DNA of 64,000 nt from Taibaiella soli (GCF_003236175.1 NZ_QKTW01000003.1:338085-402084), one strand, 5' to 3'; numbered from the stretch's first letter, positions 27,886-36,734 are shown. The notes: a model not told the origin generated them from the sequence alone. A program made the numbers and translations.

Positions 27886-28040
27886 CTATGGCTATATGAC
27901 GCTGTTTGCCGGAAACTGGTTACACCTGAAGAAATCTTTTTCCGGCTGTAACCTTTTTGTTGCCTGTTGCGTCTTAGATCTGTAGAAGCCTGCAGGCGAC
28001 TGCTCAACAAAATAACAATCACAAATTAAACAGAAATATT

Positions 28041-28445
28041 ATGCTCGCAACAGAAGCTATGATTCCAATTGCTGTCTCATTTGCCATTTGTGCTACCATC
28101 TTTGGAATTTATTATTTCAGAACAAAAGAAAATCTATCGCTGATCGAACATGGATTTAATCCTAAGGAACGAAAGCAACGACCTTCCGCCTATGTAAGCC
28201 TGAAATACGGCCTGCTGCTGGCCGGAGCGGGAATGGGCCTGCTGGCCGCCTATATTCTCGATGTCATCATTATGAAGCATGGTGTACATGTCGCACATGA
28301 GGTGGTGGGAGGTTCAACTGTTTCTGATATGGTAGATGACCGTGAACCAGTATTGTATTTCGCAATGATTGCTATCGGCGGCGGTTTAGGGTTGATTATT
28401 TCCTATGCTAAAGAAAAGAAAGACTTTAAATTATTAGATCGCTGA
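28041..28445 (+). CDS. DUF6249 membrane protein
   Basis: 134 residues. There are three hydrophobic segments at about 8-26, 54-76 and 106-124. The cytoplasmic motif LSLIEHGFNPKERKQ after the first helix is typical of DUF6249 proteins, which in Bacteroidetes are repeatedly found next to an ECF sigma / anti-sigma pair. Here it is divergent from that pair by 155 bp. Function unknown; possibly part of the sensing module. Confidence 0.82.
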   Translation: MLATEAMIPIAVSFAICATIFGIYYFRTKENLSLIEHGFNPKERKQRPSAYVSLKYGLLLAGAGMGLLAAYILDVIIMKHGVHVAHEVVGGSTVSDMVDDREPVLYFAMIAIGGGLGLIISYAKEKKDFKLLDR

Positions 28446-28504
28446 ATTCTGGCGAAATAAAATTTATAATGACCCTATCGAATGGTAAAGTTTAAATGCG
28501 ATGA

Positions 28505-28533
28505 GTAAAGAGACGTCTATGGCGTCTCTTTAC
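28505..28533 (+). terminator. Hairpin terminator / GTAAAGAGACG palindrome
   Basis: GTAAAGAGACG (28505-28515) and CGTCTCTTTAC (28523-28533), 11-bp stem, followed by T-rich sequence. It serves the DUF6249 gene and belongs to the same palindrome type as 9083-9110. Confidence 0.8.
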
Positions 28534-28561
28534 TTGTTCTTTAAATAATCGATGCACAAAA

Positions 28562-28743
28562 AGAGAGGCGTCTTACGGGACGCCTCTCTGCTTACATTTC
28601 AATGAAACATTTAACCAAAAACCATGAAAAACACATCATTTATAGAAACCTCCTTTGTTTGAATCTCTGATACAAAATTCGGATAGATACATTTTTTTTT
28701 AAACGCCAATCGGGCAGGATTAAGGTCCAATCAGACGAAATGA
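28562..28743 (-). repeat. Structured intergenic element, copy 1 (possible minus-strand small RNA gene)
   Basis: Read on the minus strand: operator-like palindrome (plus-strand coordinates 28704-28715, with a second half-similar copy at 28725-28736, two helical turns away), 24 nt of variable sequence, the box CGAATTTTGTATCAGAGATTC (~28661-28681), a variable middle, the conserved TTTTTGGTTAAATG segment, and a terminator hairpin (28562-28572 with 28579-28589) ending in TTTTT. This copy also has a 15-codon frame (28592-28639, MMCFSW...) preceded by GGAGG. It is related to 32119-32280 and 33145-33310. Confidence 0.75.
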
Positions 28744-28766
28744 AGTAAGTCGACGATCTTAGCTAT

Positions 28767-28797
28767 TTTTCATATAGGAATTGAAACCCTATTTTTG
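28767..28797 (+). promoter_or_regulatory. Promoter of the M48 peptidase gene
   Basis: TTTT (28767-28770), 19 nt, then TATTTTTG (28790-28797), an exact TAnnTTTG -7 box. The expected start of transcription is near 28804, about 40 nt before the ATG. Confidence 0.65.
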
Positions 28798-28842
28798 CGT
28801 CCGTTTTTGTAACATACCACACGAAACTGGCAGCTAAACCTT

Positions 28843-30297
28843 ATGAATTTACGTTTATTGACCTCATTGGCATTGTGCAGCTTATTGCTTGTATTGCAGG
28901 CAAGCGCTCAAAGCAAGAGCCTGTATCAGTACCATGATCTTTCCAGTTTTTATTATAAAAATCAAAAAGATTCGCTGAAGAAAGCCTGGACTTGTCCTGT
29001 TGTTTTCAGAGAGAAAGAAACCCAGAAAAAATACAAGGAGCTCTGGGATGATCGTTCTCAATTTCTTACCTCGTCCATTTCGGACAATAGTTATATCCAC
29101 GACCAGGTAGTATATAACTATGTACAGGGTATCGTCTCACAATTAGTTAATGCCAATGCTGGTGCGATTCCTGCGCAGCCTTTTTTGCTGATAGACCGCA
29201 GTTCTTCGGTAAATGCTTACGCTGTGGGCAACAATATTATCGCAGTAAACCTCGGTCTCATCGTGTATGCGCATACGCGCGAGGAAATCGCTTTTGCGAT
29301 TGCACATGAACTGGCGCATAACATTCTGAATCACGTCGATAATATCATCCGTCAGCGGGCCGAGTGGCTGACTTCTCAGGCATATAAAGATTCGCTGAAT
29401 GCAGTGCTTGATTCAAAATACGGTCGTCTTTCCCGGTTGAAAAAAGTGTACGAAACTTATTCCTTCAGTCGCAGCAGGCACCAGCGCTATCGCGAAAGCG
29501 AGGCTGATTCGCTGGCATTGGTATTGTTGAAGAGATGCAATGTATCGTTTGACGCTTCGCTGTTTCTGCATTTGGACAGTTCTGATATGCAATTTAAGCA
29601 ACCACTGAAACAACCTTTGAAAAACTACTTCACTGCATATAATGTTGCTTTTGATGAATCCTGGACGCAGCGTCGTTCCAGAGGACTTTCTACGAAAGCT
29701 TATAATTTTAAAGACACAACCAGTATTGAAGATTCGCTGAAAACGCACCCAGATTGTGAACAACGCTATGAAGCGACACGTGCGCAAACGATGCCCAACG
29801 GAAATTTTACACCCGTAGATCCCGCTGTCAGAATGCTCGCTAATAAAATGATGCTTTGGAATCTCTATAACAACGAAAACTATACCTACGTGCTTTACCG
29901 CATTATGCTGGAGAAAGACAAAGGCAATACAGATCCGTGGTATGATATAATGTTTAGCAATGTTATTTCCAGTCTGCAATATTCCGACAGAGAGTTGCAC
30001 CGCTTTACAGCAATCGGCGTAGTGCAAAAAGAATATATTTCGCGCAATTTTTACGAGCTGCAGAATATGCTGGAGCAAATGCCGCGTGAAAGCCTGGAGC
30101 AGTATGCCAAAACGATGCAGGAACACACAAGCTGGGCCACCGCGGGACCTGATGAGCAGACGCTGAAAGCATTTTTGCACACACTTGCATTAGGTACAGA
30201 TCGCTCTGAGGATGCTAAAAAGGAAGCTGCGCGCACATTGATCAGCGCTAACAAAAGCAGTATTTACTGCGAGCTTGCTGCGTCATTTGACAAATAA
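28843..30297 (+). CDS. Secreted M48-family zinc metallopeptidase
   Basis: 484 residues. The signal peptide ends near QASAQ (~23). The zinc motif HELAHN is at 155-160 (HExxH) and the third ligand Glu lies in RYRESEADSLAL (~216). The remaining ~260 residues, including a CEQRYEAT segment and helical repeats, have no recognised domain. The protein should work in the periplasm in protein quality control. It is followed after 28 bp by an exported protein of unknown function, probably the same transcript. Confidence 0.9.
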   Translation: MNLRLLTSLALCSLLLVLQASAQSKSLYQYHDLSSFYYKNQKDSLKKAWTCPVVFREKETQKKYKELWDDRSQFLTSSISDNSYIHDQVVYNYVQGIVSQLVNANAGAIPAQPFLLIDRSSSVNAYAVGNNIIAVNLGLIVYAHTREEIAFAIAHELAHNILNHVDNIIRQRAEWLTSQAYKDSLNAVLDSKYGRLSRLKKVYETYSFSRSRHQRYRESEADSLALVLLKRCNVSFDASLFLHLDSSDMQFKQPLKQPLKNYFTAYNVAFDESWTQRRSRGLSTKAYNFKDTTSIEDSLKTHPDCEQRYEATRAQTMPNGNFTPVDPAVRMLANKMMLWNLYNNENYTYVLYRIMLEKDKGNTDPWYDIMFSNVISSLQYSDRELHRFTAIGVVQKEYISRNFYELQNMLEQMPRESLEQYAKTMQEHTSWATAGPDEQTLKAFLHTLALGTDRSEDAKKEAARTLISANKSSIYCELAASFDK

Positions 30298-30325
30298 ATA
30301 TTTCCACAATTATAATTCCTAAAAA

Positions 30326-31906
30326 ATGAAAAAGTTCGTTTTCGCAATGTGCGCATTGCTGACAACCTTCGGAACCTATGCCCAAAAGAAAGTTTTTAAA
30401 GAAGTGGGCGAAGGCATTTCTACTCAGTTAAAAGTTATTCATCAGGATAATACACTGGTGGGTTATCTCTCTTTTACAGAGCTCGAAAAAACTAATAAGG
30501 ATTCCTTCAGTTATAAGATCACAATCATGGACGAGAATCTGAACGATATCGGTACCGTGAATTTCAAAAATAAAAAACTGACCCTTCGGTCCGTAGCGTT
30601 TGAGCAGGATGTTATCTGTCTCGCGTACATTAAGAGTAACATGTACCACCAGGAATTCAAAACTAAAAAGGAATACAACAAAGCAGAACGTGTTGCCGAT
30701 GATGAACTGTACATGCAGTTTCTGGGGCTGGATGGCAAAATTATCAATACGAAAGATAACCGTTTGATAATGAGTCATACGGCAGTGTATGTGCCACCTG
30801 CTGCGAGAGTGGGCAGAGGGAAACTGACATCTGTTCAGGCATTAAAACATGATGTGCAGCTGAGCAATATTCCGCAAAAAGGTTTCGCTTGTTTTTACGG
30901 TGATGGCAACGGTAAAAATCTGCTCGTCTACAACACGGCCGGGGAACAAACCTGGAGCAAAAAAATAACAGAAAAAGCAGAAGGTTATCGCATGTTGGTT
31001 TCTAATCAGGATGTTTTCTTCCTTTGTAAAGAATACTACACTGTAGAGGGCAGTTACAAAGTGTTTGGTTATGGAACGGTTGACAGCACTGTGTTTCCGA
31101 CCCGTGACCTGAAAGACAAACAAGACAATCCGCTGAAAGTGATTTCTTTTGAAAACGATCCGGTAAGCGGCAGGCCTTATATCTCTGGCAGCATTATTGC
31201 TAAAAAGAGAGCAGCGAAATTCATCAGTGCAAAACATCTTTCCACCGGCGCATACGCAGGCGTATTTACTATGAATGCTACCGACGGAAAATCCAATGAA
31301 TTTAAAGAAGTATATACCTACTGGTCTGATAATTCGAAAGCGAATATTTCCCGCAAAGGTTATTTCAGGAACGAGCGTTGCTATGCCGTATTTGAAGAAT
31401 CATTCAAAGATTATGAAGGCAACACCTATTTTACCGGTAATTCTCTTTACCGTAAAACAAATATCGGCGGCATTATAGCCTCTGTGCTGACTGCACCGTT
31501 GATCGTTCCTCCGATATTTATTCTTACTCTGGGCGGCACGCAAAGATGTAAAGTGAAAGATCCGGTGGTGATCAGGCAGGACCGCGAAGGAATGGTTAGC
31601 TTTCAGAAATATATTCCTTCCACACGCAACGCATTCCATCCGGCAGCTGCAAATTATGCGGCTTTTTGTGACAACAACGATTTTGGCGTTGTGAACAGCA
31701 CGGAGACGAAAAACAATTACATCATTGTGTACGAGCCGAGGAACATCGTAATTTTCGACGTAAAACAAAACAAACAGGTACGCAGCATTCCGCGCAATGA
31801 TGGCAATACTTATACGTCTATTTTTCCAGCTAAGGAGGGACATATTATGGTGTCTGAATATGATTTCAAGGCACGTTCAACGAGCCTTTCCATTGAGGCT
31901 CTGTAA
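30326..31906 (+). CDS. Exported protein of unknown function
   Basis: 526 residues. The signal peptide MKKFVFAMCALLTTFGTYAQ is followed by a long beta-rich region. A hydrophobic stretch near 388-410 (GGIIASVLTAPLIVPPIFILTLGG) could be a membrane segment or buried core. I recognise no domain; the strand-rich, repeated DxxG/WSKK pattern could be a beta-propeller. It is probably co-expressed with the M48 peptidase upstream. Confidence 0.8.
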   Translation: MKKFVFAMCALLTTFGTYAQKKVFKEVGEGISTQLKVIHQDNTLVGYLSFTELEKTNKDSFSYKITIMDENLNDIGTVNFKNKKLTLRSVAFEQDVICLAYIKSNMYHQEFKTKKEYNKAERVADDELYMQFLGLDGKIINTKDNRLIMSHTAVYVPPAARVGRGKLTSVQALKHDVQLSNIPQKGFACFYGDGNGKNLLVYNTAGEQTWSKKITEKAEGYRMLVSNQDVFFLCKEYYTVEGSYKVFGYGTVDSTVFPTRDLKDKQDNPLKVISFENDPVSGRPYISGSIIAKKRAAKFISAKHLSTGAYAGVFTMNATDGKSNEFKEVYTYWSDNSKANISRKGYFRNERCYAVFEESFKDYEGNTYFTGNSLYRKTNIGGIIASVLTAPLIVPPIFILTLGGTQRCKVKDPVVIRQDREGMVSFQKYIPSTRNAFHPAAANYAAFCDNNDFGVVNSTETKNNYIIVYEPRNIVIFDVKQNKQVRSIPRNDGNTYTSIFPAKEGHIMVSEYDFKARSTSLSIEAL

Positions 31907-31998
31907 AACGATGAAGGTTTAGCGTCTGATTATCTTTTATTATGCCAGGGGAATCAAGCCTGTCTGACAATAATTATGAAAGCTTCGAGCAAAAGCAA

Positions 31999-32090
31999 GA
32001 GAGACCTAGAATAATCTCTCCTTTGCCATTTAACCGAACATAAAAAAAACATCTCAGAACAATCCGTTCAGACATCTGATGTTTTCTTTT
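31999..32090 (-). repeat. Decayed copy of the structured intergenic element
   Basis: A shorter hairpin (GAGAGA 31999-32004 with TCTCTC 32015-32020) is followed by ATTTAACCgAACA and the tail AATCCGTTCAGACATCTGATG (about 32060-32080). That tail nearly equals the tail of copy 3 at 33286-33305. The central GAATTTTG box is missing. It lies directly before copy 2. Confidence 0.55.
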
Positions 32091-32118
32091 CAAAAAAAGG
32101 AAAAGATGAAAAAAATAA

Positions 32119-32280
32119 AGGCGTCTCCCCAGACGCCTCTATTCATTTAACCAAAAACTACGAAAGCAAAATCGCCCAAGCGACTTTTAAAATTCTAAAC
32201 CCCCGTTTGAATTTCTGATACAAAATTCGGTCAGAATTGGTATGTGGAAGTGGCCAATCAGACGGGATAATGATCCATTT
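32119..32280 (-). repeat. Structured intergenic element, copy 2
   Basis: Minus-strand order: palindrome-like GTCTGATTGGCC (plus coordinates 32252-32263), exactly 24 variable nt, CGAATTTTGTATCAGAAATTC, a GGGGG stretch, variable middle, TTTCGTAGTTTTTGGTTAAATG, then the hairpin AGGCGTCT/AGACGCCT (32119-32138) running into a TTTATTTTTTT tail. No start codon fits the short frame seen in the other copies. Confidence 0.75.
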
Positions 32281-32310
32281 GGTCGTAAATTCGTATCACA
32301 AATCTGCGAC

Positions 32311-33123
32311 ATGAAACAAAGTGCTAAGAATATTTCCTTTTCAGGCTCAATTCCAGTCAATTATGACGATGGGATGGGAGAAATGTTTTTTGAGCCTTAT
32401 GCAACAGAAATGAGTAACAGAGTAGCTTTGCTGCAGCCTTCAGCTGTGCTGGAAATTGCGTGTGGTACCGGGCGGTTAACAAAATATCTGTCGCAACAAC
32501 TGCCAGGTGCATCTATTACGGCAACTGATCTAAATCCCGCCATGCTAGAGTTTGCCCAAAAGAGGTTCAGTGGGCTTTCGAATGTTCGCTGGGAAATAGC
32601 GGATGCATTGTCGGTGCCGTTTGCGGATCAGTCCTTTGACTGTGTGGTGGTGCAGTTTGGCGTAATGTTTTATCCTGACAAAATACAAGGTTTTAGAGAG
32701 TCATTCCGTGTTTTAAGAAGCGGTGGCAAGTTCATTTTCGCGACCTGGAAATCTCTTGCTGATAATGAAATTGCGCAGATAGCAAATGATACTGTGAAAA
32801 TATTTTTCCCAAATGATCCGCCTGTTTTTTTCAATATTCCGTTTTCCTACTATGATAAAGACCAGATTCGAAAAGACGTAATGAATGCGGGTTTCGGTAG
32901 TGTCGAAATAGAAGATTTGTCACTCAGTGGATCTAACATCTCCGCTGAAAACGCCGCCAGGGGATTGTTTGACGGTACACCAATTATTAATTTTCTCAAC
33001 GAGCGGGCACCGGATAAAATACCGGAGATTAAACAACGGTTTGTAGATGCGATAACTAAAGTATATGGTAAAGACCATTTATCGATACCATCAAGTGCTT
33101 TGATCGTAACAGCGGAGCGTTAA
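32311..33123 (+). CDS. SAM-dependent class I methyltransferase
   Basis: 270 residues from the ATG at 32311 (MKQSAKNIS); the in-frame upstream codons overlap the repeat element and are not used. The SAM motif is VLEIACGTGRLTKYL (~46-60), then the acidic ATDLNPAMLEFA, then the motif III-like FDCVVVQFGVMFYPD and the post-motif VLRSGGKFIFATW. UbiE/Methyltransf_11 type; the substrate cannot be read from the sequence. It stands between two copies of the structured repeat. Confidence 0.88.
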   Translation: MKQSAKNISFSGSIPVNYDDGMGEMFFEPYATEMSNRVALLQPSAVLEIACGTGRLTKYLSQQLPGASITATDLNPAMLEFAQKRFSGLSNVRWEIADALSVPFADQSFDCVVVQFGVMFYPDKIQGFRESFRVLRSGGKFIFATWKSLADNEIAQIANDTVKIFFPNDPPVFFNIPFSYYDKDQIRKDVMNAGFGSVEIEDLSLSGSNISAENAARGLFDGTPIINFLNERAPDKIPEIKQRFVDAITKVYGKDHLSIPSSALIVTAER

Positions 33124-33144
33124 TCTGACGATATCATCGAAAAT

Positions 33145-33310
33145 AATAGAGGTGTCTTTCGGAAGACACCTCTATTCACAACCCCAAAACTACGAAATAG
33201 AGATTCATAACCCCCGTTTTGAATCTCTGTTACAAAATTCGTTCAGGTGCGGATTTTAAAGCAGTCCGATCGGACAAAAAAATAATCCATTCAGACATCT
33301 GATGTCTGTA
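33145..33310 (-). repeat. Structured intergenic element, copy 3
   Basis: Minus-strand order: perfect palindrome GTCCGATCGGAC (plus coordinates 33264-33275), exactly 24 variable nt, CGAATTTTGTAACAGAGATTC, GGGGGTT, then a 10-codon frame MNLYFVVLGL (33176-33208). It ends in a 14-bp perfect hairpin (33145-33158 with 33163-33176) with a tetraloop. A further palindrome, CAGACATC-t-GATGTCTG, lies at 33292-33308. Confidence 0.78.
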
Positions 33311-33425
33311 TTTTTGTGAAGCTGGGGATTTGTGTACTTGTTGAATCGTTCGGATTTGGCTCTGCTGCGAATTTTCAGGCAATTTATTTTTTCTTTTTTG
33401 CGTTTAGTTACCAAAACCTTCTATT

Positions 33426-34283
33426 ATGCCCAATCGTATTCTTTTTTTCTCAGCTCTTGTGTTGACTGTAACGCTGACTTCCTGCCACAAGTCCCATTCT
33501 AATCTTGGCCAAACGAAAATTCAGGTGCCTAGTCTGGAAGATTCCTGTCTTTTTGAAATGGGGACCGCCGCGACCCATCTGATTCATGTGTGGGGAAAAC
33601 CGGGAGATGCAGTATTGCAGATTAATAAACTTACCGGCACATTGACCGACACAAACGGCTTTATGACGCCGATTTCAAGGCTGAGTGCGCAGGCACAATT
33701 CAGCAATGGCAATGTCATCTACAATTATATTTCAGCAGGCAGTTTGTCGCTCAACGGATCTCCCGTAAGTCTGGCAACAAACAATAACTTCAATTATTAT
33801 ATTTCGTATAATAATGCTGTGACCTGGAATGATACAGGAACAAACCAATGGCAAGTGGGCGGAAGTAATGCATTTCCAGCAGCTACTGTTAGCATGGATG
33901 GCAGCTTTCCGGAGTTTACCGGCGTGTTGCCAGATTCTATTTCTCCTTTGAATTATACATTTACATTTAACAGCAGTAATACCGCTAATGCCGATTCCGC
34001 TGTTCTTTTTCTTTATGCAGGTCGTAAAGACGATAGCGTTTCCGAGCCTATGATAGAGCTTTTTACTCATGGGCAGGCTGTTGATGCCACTAATGGGGTT
34101 GCTGATGTTGGCGCTCGTACGGGTGTCACCTATGCCAATTATCGCATGCGCATACAAAACAAATCATACCGTACCTGTTTGTTGGTGGTCGTCTTATTAA
34201 AAGAATCGCAGCAGACCGTGAATGGGAAAGTGTTTACACTGGCGCGGCAACGGATTGTGTACAAAACGGCATACATTAAATAA
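33426..34283 (+). CDS. Lipoprotein of unknown function
   Basis: 285 residues with a lipobox TLTSC, lipid Cys at 20. The rest is beta-rich and Ser/Thr/Asn-rich, without a domain that I recognise. The pattern of short strands (LTGTLTDTNGF, YNYISAGSLSLNG, PLNYTFTFNSSNT) suggests an Ig-like or jelly-roll outer-membrane lipoprotein. It is transcribed alone. Confidence 0.75.
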   Translation: MPNRILFFSALVLTVTLTSCHKSHSNLGQTKIQVPSLEDSCLFEMGTAATHLIHVWGKPGDAVLQINKLTGTLTDTNGFMTPISRLSAQAQFSNGNVIYNYISAGSLSLNGSPVSLATNNNFNYYISYNNAVTWNDTGTNQWQVGGSNAFPAATVSMDGSFPEFTGVLPDSISPLNYTFTFNSSNTANADSAVLFLYAGRKDDSVSEPMIELFTHGQAVDATNGVADVGARTGVTYANYRMRIQNKSYRTCLLVVVLLKESQQTVNGKVFTLARQRIVYKTAYIK

Positions 34284-34468
34284 TGCGCCGAAAGTTTATG
34301 GTGTCACGAACAGACAGCATTTACACACCTGTTTTTTTTAACCTATCAACAGTCTAATGTATTCACGCTCATGCGTAATGTGCTGATCATCTGTGTTTTT
34401 ACGATTGGGTGGAAAAATTCTATCAGCTATTAGCCAGAATTTAGGTTTATTTGCGCCCGATTATATTT

Positions 34469-34708
34469 ATGGAGCATTTTTTTGATTTGCCTGTGTCTTA
34501 TCAGGAGGAGGAATTGACCTTTCGTGGAAGACTGGTGACATTTGGCTATGCGTACAAATTTTATGTGATCATTGAAGGACAGGAACTGGTTTTTGAAAAG
34601 GACGATGAAATGAATTATCGAGCCATCAATGCAGCTGAACATAGCAAAACCATTTCCTCTGAATTGATCGAAGCAGTAATTGAATCATTACAGAAGATCA
34701 AGGAATAA
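34469..34708 (+). CDS. Small hypothetical protein
   Basis: 79 residues from the ATG at 34469 (MEHFFDLPVSYQ). The pattern of beta strands (EELTFRGRLVTFGYAYKFYVIIEGQELVFEKDD, described in parts) followed by a C-terminal helix (SSELIEAVIESLQKI) fits a small compact domain. I recall similar ~80-residue cytosolic proteins in other Bacteroidetes, but no function. A strong terminator follows. Confidence 0.75.
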   Translation: MEHFFDLPVSYQEEELTFRGRLVTFGYAYKFYVIIEGQELVFEKDDEMNYRAINAAEHSKTISSELIEAVIESLQKIKE

Positions 34709-34724
34709 GAAATCGCTTGAAGAA

Positions 34725-34763
34725 AAAAGGACCGTTCTCATTACTGCTGAGGACGGTCCTTTT
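34725..34763 (+). terminator. Strong hairpin terminator
   Basis: AAAAGGACCGTTCTCA (34725-34740) pairs with TGAGGACGGTCCTTTT (34748-34763), one bulge, T-run at the end. Confidence 0.9.
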
Positions 34764-34814
34764 GCATTCTATTAATAGGATCAGGAATGCAGTAACTTTT
34801 TACTTGTCAACTTA

Positions 34815-35711
34815 TCATACCAAAATACCCGTCATCGCTTCGGCATATGCCCATAATTTTTTTGCTGTTGTTTCATCCATCGCATTTGCAGCTATAACTG
34901 CTTCGCCGGGATAGCCACGATAACCACCATCTTTATCAGGGCCATAAAGTGCCCCAGCTTTTGCATTTGGGTCAGTTGCAGCATACAAGGATGGCAGTGC
35001 TCCCTGCCAGGGCTCCATCAATTCACCAATACGATCTAATGCAGCAGCATATTCTGCTTCATTCATGTGACGTGAGAGGTCTGTTTTATTAGCGCCAGGT
35101 TGTACGGCAATTGAAGTAGTTTGTCCGCCAGTCTGTGTTATCCGGCGTTGCAATTCTAATGAGAAAAGTACATTGCCCAGTTTGCTTTGCGCATACTCAC
35201 GCATTGGATCATAATCTTTTTCGGATTTCAGGTTATCAAAGTCAATAGTGCCGCGGAGGTAGGCGAGACTGCTGACAGTTACAATTCGCGAGCCTGGCGT
35301 TTTGTTCAGCAGCGGATATAAATAGCCGGTAAGTGCGAAGTGTCCGATAACGTTTACCCCAAACTGCAATTCAAAGCCATCATCTGTTTTAGAAGCCGGT
35401 GGAATCATTACACCTGCATTATTGATGAGTATATGCAGTTCATTGTGCCGGTTTAGAAAATCTGTTGCGAACGCTTTAACAGCGTCCAGATTAGCGAGAT
35501 TCAGTATCCCGGTTTCCAGAGATCCTTTTCCGCCTGACTTTAGTATAGATTTTAGTGCTTTATCTGCATTTTCCTGACTGCGGCATGCAAGTATTACATT
35601 TGCGCCTGCTTCGTATAACGCCAGTGCTGTTTCATATCCAATGCCTGTATTGGCGCCGGTTACCATCGCTGTTTTGCCGGAGAGATCCGGTATGTTTTGC
35701 TTTGTCCACAT
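34815..35711 (-). CDS. SDR oxidoreductase, retinol-dehydrogenase-like
   Basis: 298 residues from the ATG ending at 35711 (MWTKQNIPDLSGK). Cofactor loop TGANTGIG (18-25), LACRS after strand 2 (NADP preference), NNAGVM, and the catalytic YAQSKLGN. The layout matches the RDH/WWOX-like group of bacterial SDRs that act on lipophilic or small carbonyl substrates. The AraC regulator gene lies 120 bp upstream on the same strand and may regulate it. Confidence 0.88.
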   Translation of the reverse strand: MWTKQNIPDLSGKTAMVTGANTGIGYETALALYEAGANVILACRSQENADKALKSILKSGGKGSLETGILNLANLDAVKAFATDFLNRHNELHILINNAGVMIPPASKTDDGFELQFGVNVIGHFALTGYLYPLLNKTPGSRIVTVSSLAYLRGTIDFDNLKSEKDYDPMREYAQSKLGNVLFSLELQRRITQTGGQTTSIAVQPGANKTDLSRHMNEAEYAAALDRIGELMEPWQGALPSLYAATDPNAKAGALYGPDKDGGYRGYPGEAVIAANAMDETTAKKLWAYAEAMTGILV

Positions 35712-35831
35712 AAAAATATTGTTGTGTTTTACATGGCAAAGTTCGGACGGAACGCAAAGCAGGCCATACCAAATCGAAAGCAAAAAGTACAAAAATCAAT
35801 CAGGCGGAACGTTGTGAGTTGTTGGCGGTTT

Positions 35832-36734
35832 TTATGGTAATGACGATCTGAAATTTCTGGGTGTTTGACCGGTTTTTGTTTTGAAAAAGCTAGAGAAATG
35901 ATTGGCTTCTTCAAAGCCCAGACTCCACGCAATATCGGCAATAGACCAGCTGGTACTCTTGAGCAGGATTTTTGCTTCTTTCGCTATTCGTTCCTGTATC
36001 AGTTGTGAAGTAGTTTGTCCGGTTATTTCTTTAAGCGCTTTGTTGAGATGATTGACGTGAATATTCAGTTGCTTTGCAAAGCCCGCAGGTGTGCTCAGTT
36101 GCAGTATCTGACTGCTCAGTTCTATTGGAAACTGCCTTTCGAGCAGTTCGGCAAAAAGCCCTGTGATACGTTCCGATGCGTTGGAAGCCGCGTAGGGACT
36201 GTGTTGGGCTGGTTGCATTTTTTGTGCATCATGTGTTATTTCCAAAAGCAGATTTCGCAGCAGATCATATTTGAATGCGTAATCGCCTTGCAATTCTTTA
36301 AACATTTTTTCAAACTGGCGTTGGAAACGTATTGTCTCTTTTTTATTGAGCGGAATTACCGCCGCATCGGCAGATTGAAACACCGGATAGTCTTTGAGAT
36401 TTCCTGAACGGCTAAAGAAATCTTCGGTGAAAATGCAAACAAAGCCCGTATGTTTTTCGCTGATACGTTCCCAGAAGAAAGGAATCAAAGGATTGGTAAA
36501 TACCAGTACCGTTCCATTAGTTTCAATAGTATGGTCTGCATAGTGGATTTTACTATGCCCGTTTACCAGGCTTACCTTGTAGAAGCTACGCCGGCTGTAT
36601 GTTACAGGCTTATTGTCCGGCAGCATCATATCTTCTACTTTGAAAATATTGAAATGCCCGATCTCGCTGTGAACCGAATCTAATTGTTGGTTCACATTTT
36701 CGTAGAACTGTTGCAATTTCATGAAAGCTGCCAT
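35832..36734 (-). CDS. AraC-family transcriptional regulator
   Basis: 300 residues. The N-terminal cupin-like sensor spans about 1-160, including the DHTIETNGTVLVFTNPLIP turn region. The C-terminal double helix-turn-helix is LSTPAGFAKQLNIHVNHLNKAL and WSIADIAWSLGFEEANHFSSFFK, closing with TGQTPRNFR. It is likely the regulator of the SDR gene just downstream. Start may be ATG 36734 or the internal ATG at 36722. Confidence 0.9.
   Translation of the reverse strand: MAAFMKLQQFYENVNQQLDSVHSEIGHFNIFKVEDMMLPDNKPVTYSRRSFYKVSLVNGHSKIHYADHTIETNGTVLVFTNPLIPFFWERISEKHTGFVCIFTEDFFSRSGNLKDYPVFQSADAAVIPLNKKETIRFQRQFEKMFKELQGDYAFKYDLLRNLLLEITHDAQKMQPAQHSPYAASNASERITGLFAELLERQFPIELSSQILQLSTPAGFAKQLNIHVNHLNKALKEITGQTTSQLIQERIAKEAKILLKSTSWSIADIAWSLGFEEANHFSSFFKTKTGQTPRNFRSSLP

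Noticed and set aside
32242..32310. Longer start for the methyltransferase
   Set aside because: The added codons lie in the conserved operator-like part of repeat copy 2; the ATG at 32311 gives a normal-length protein.
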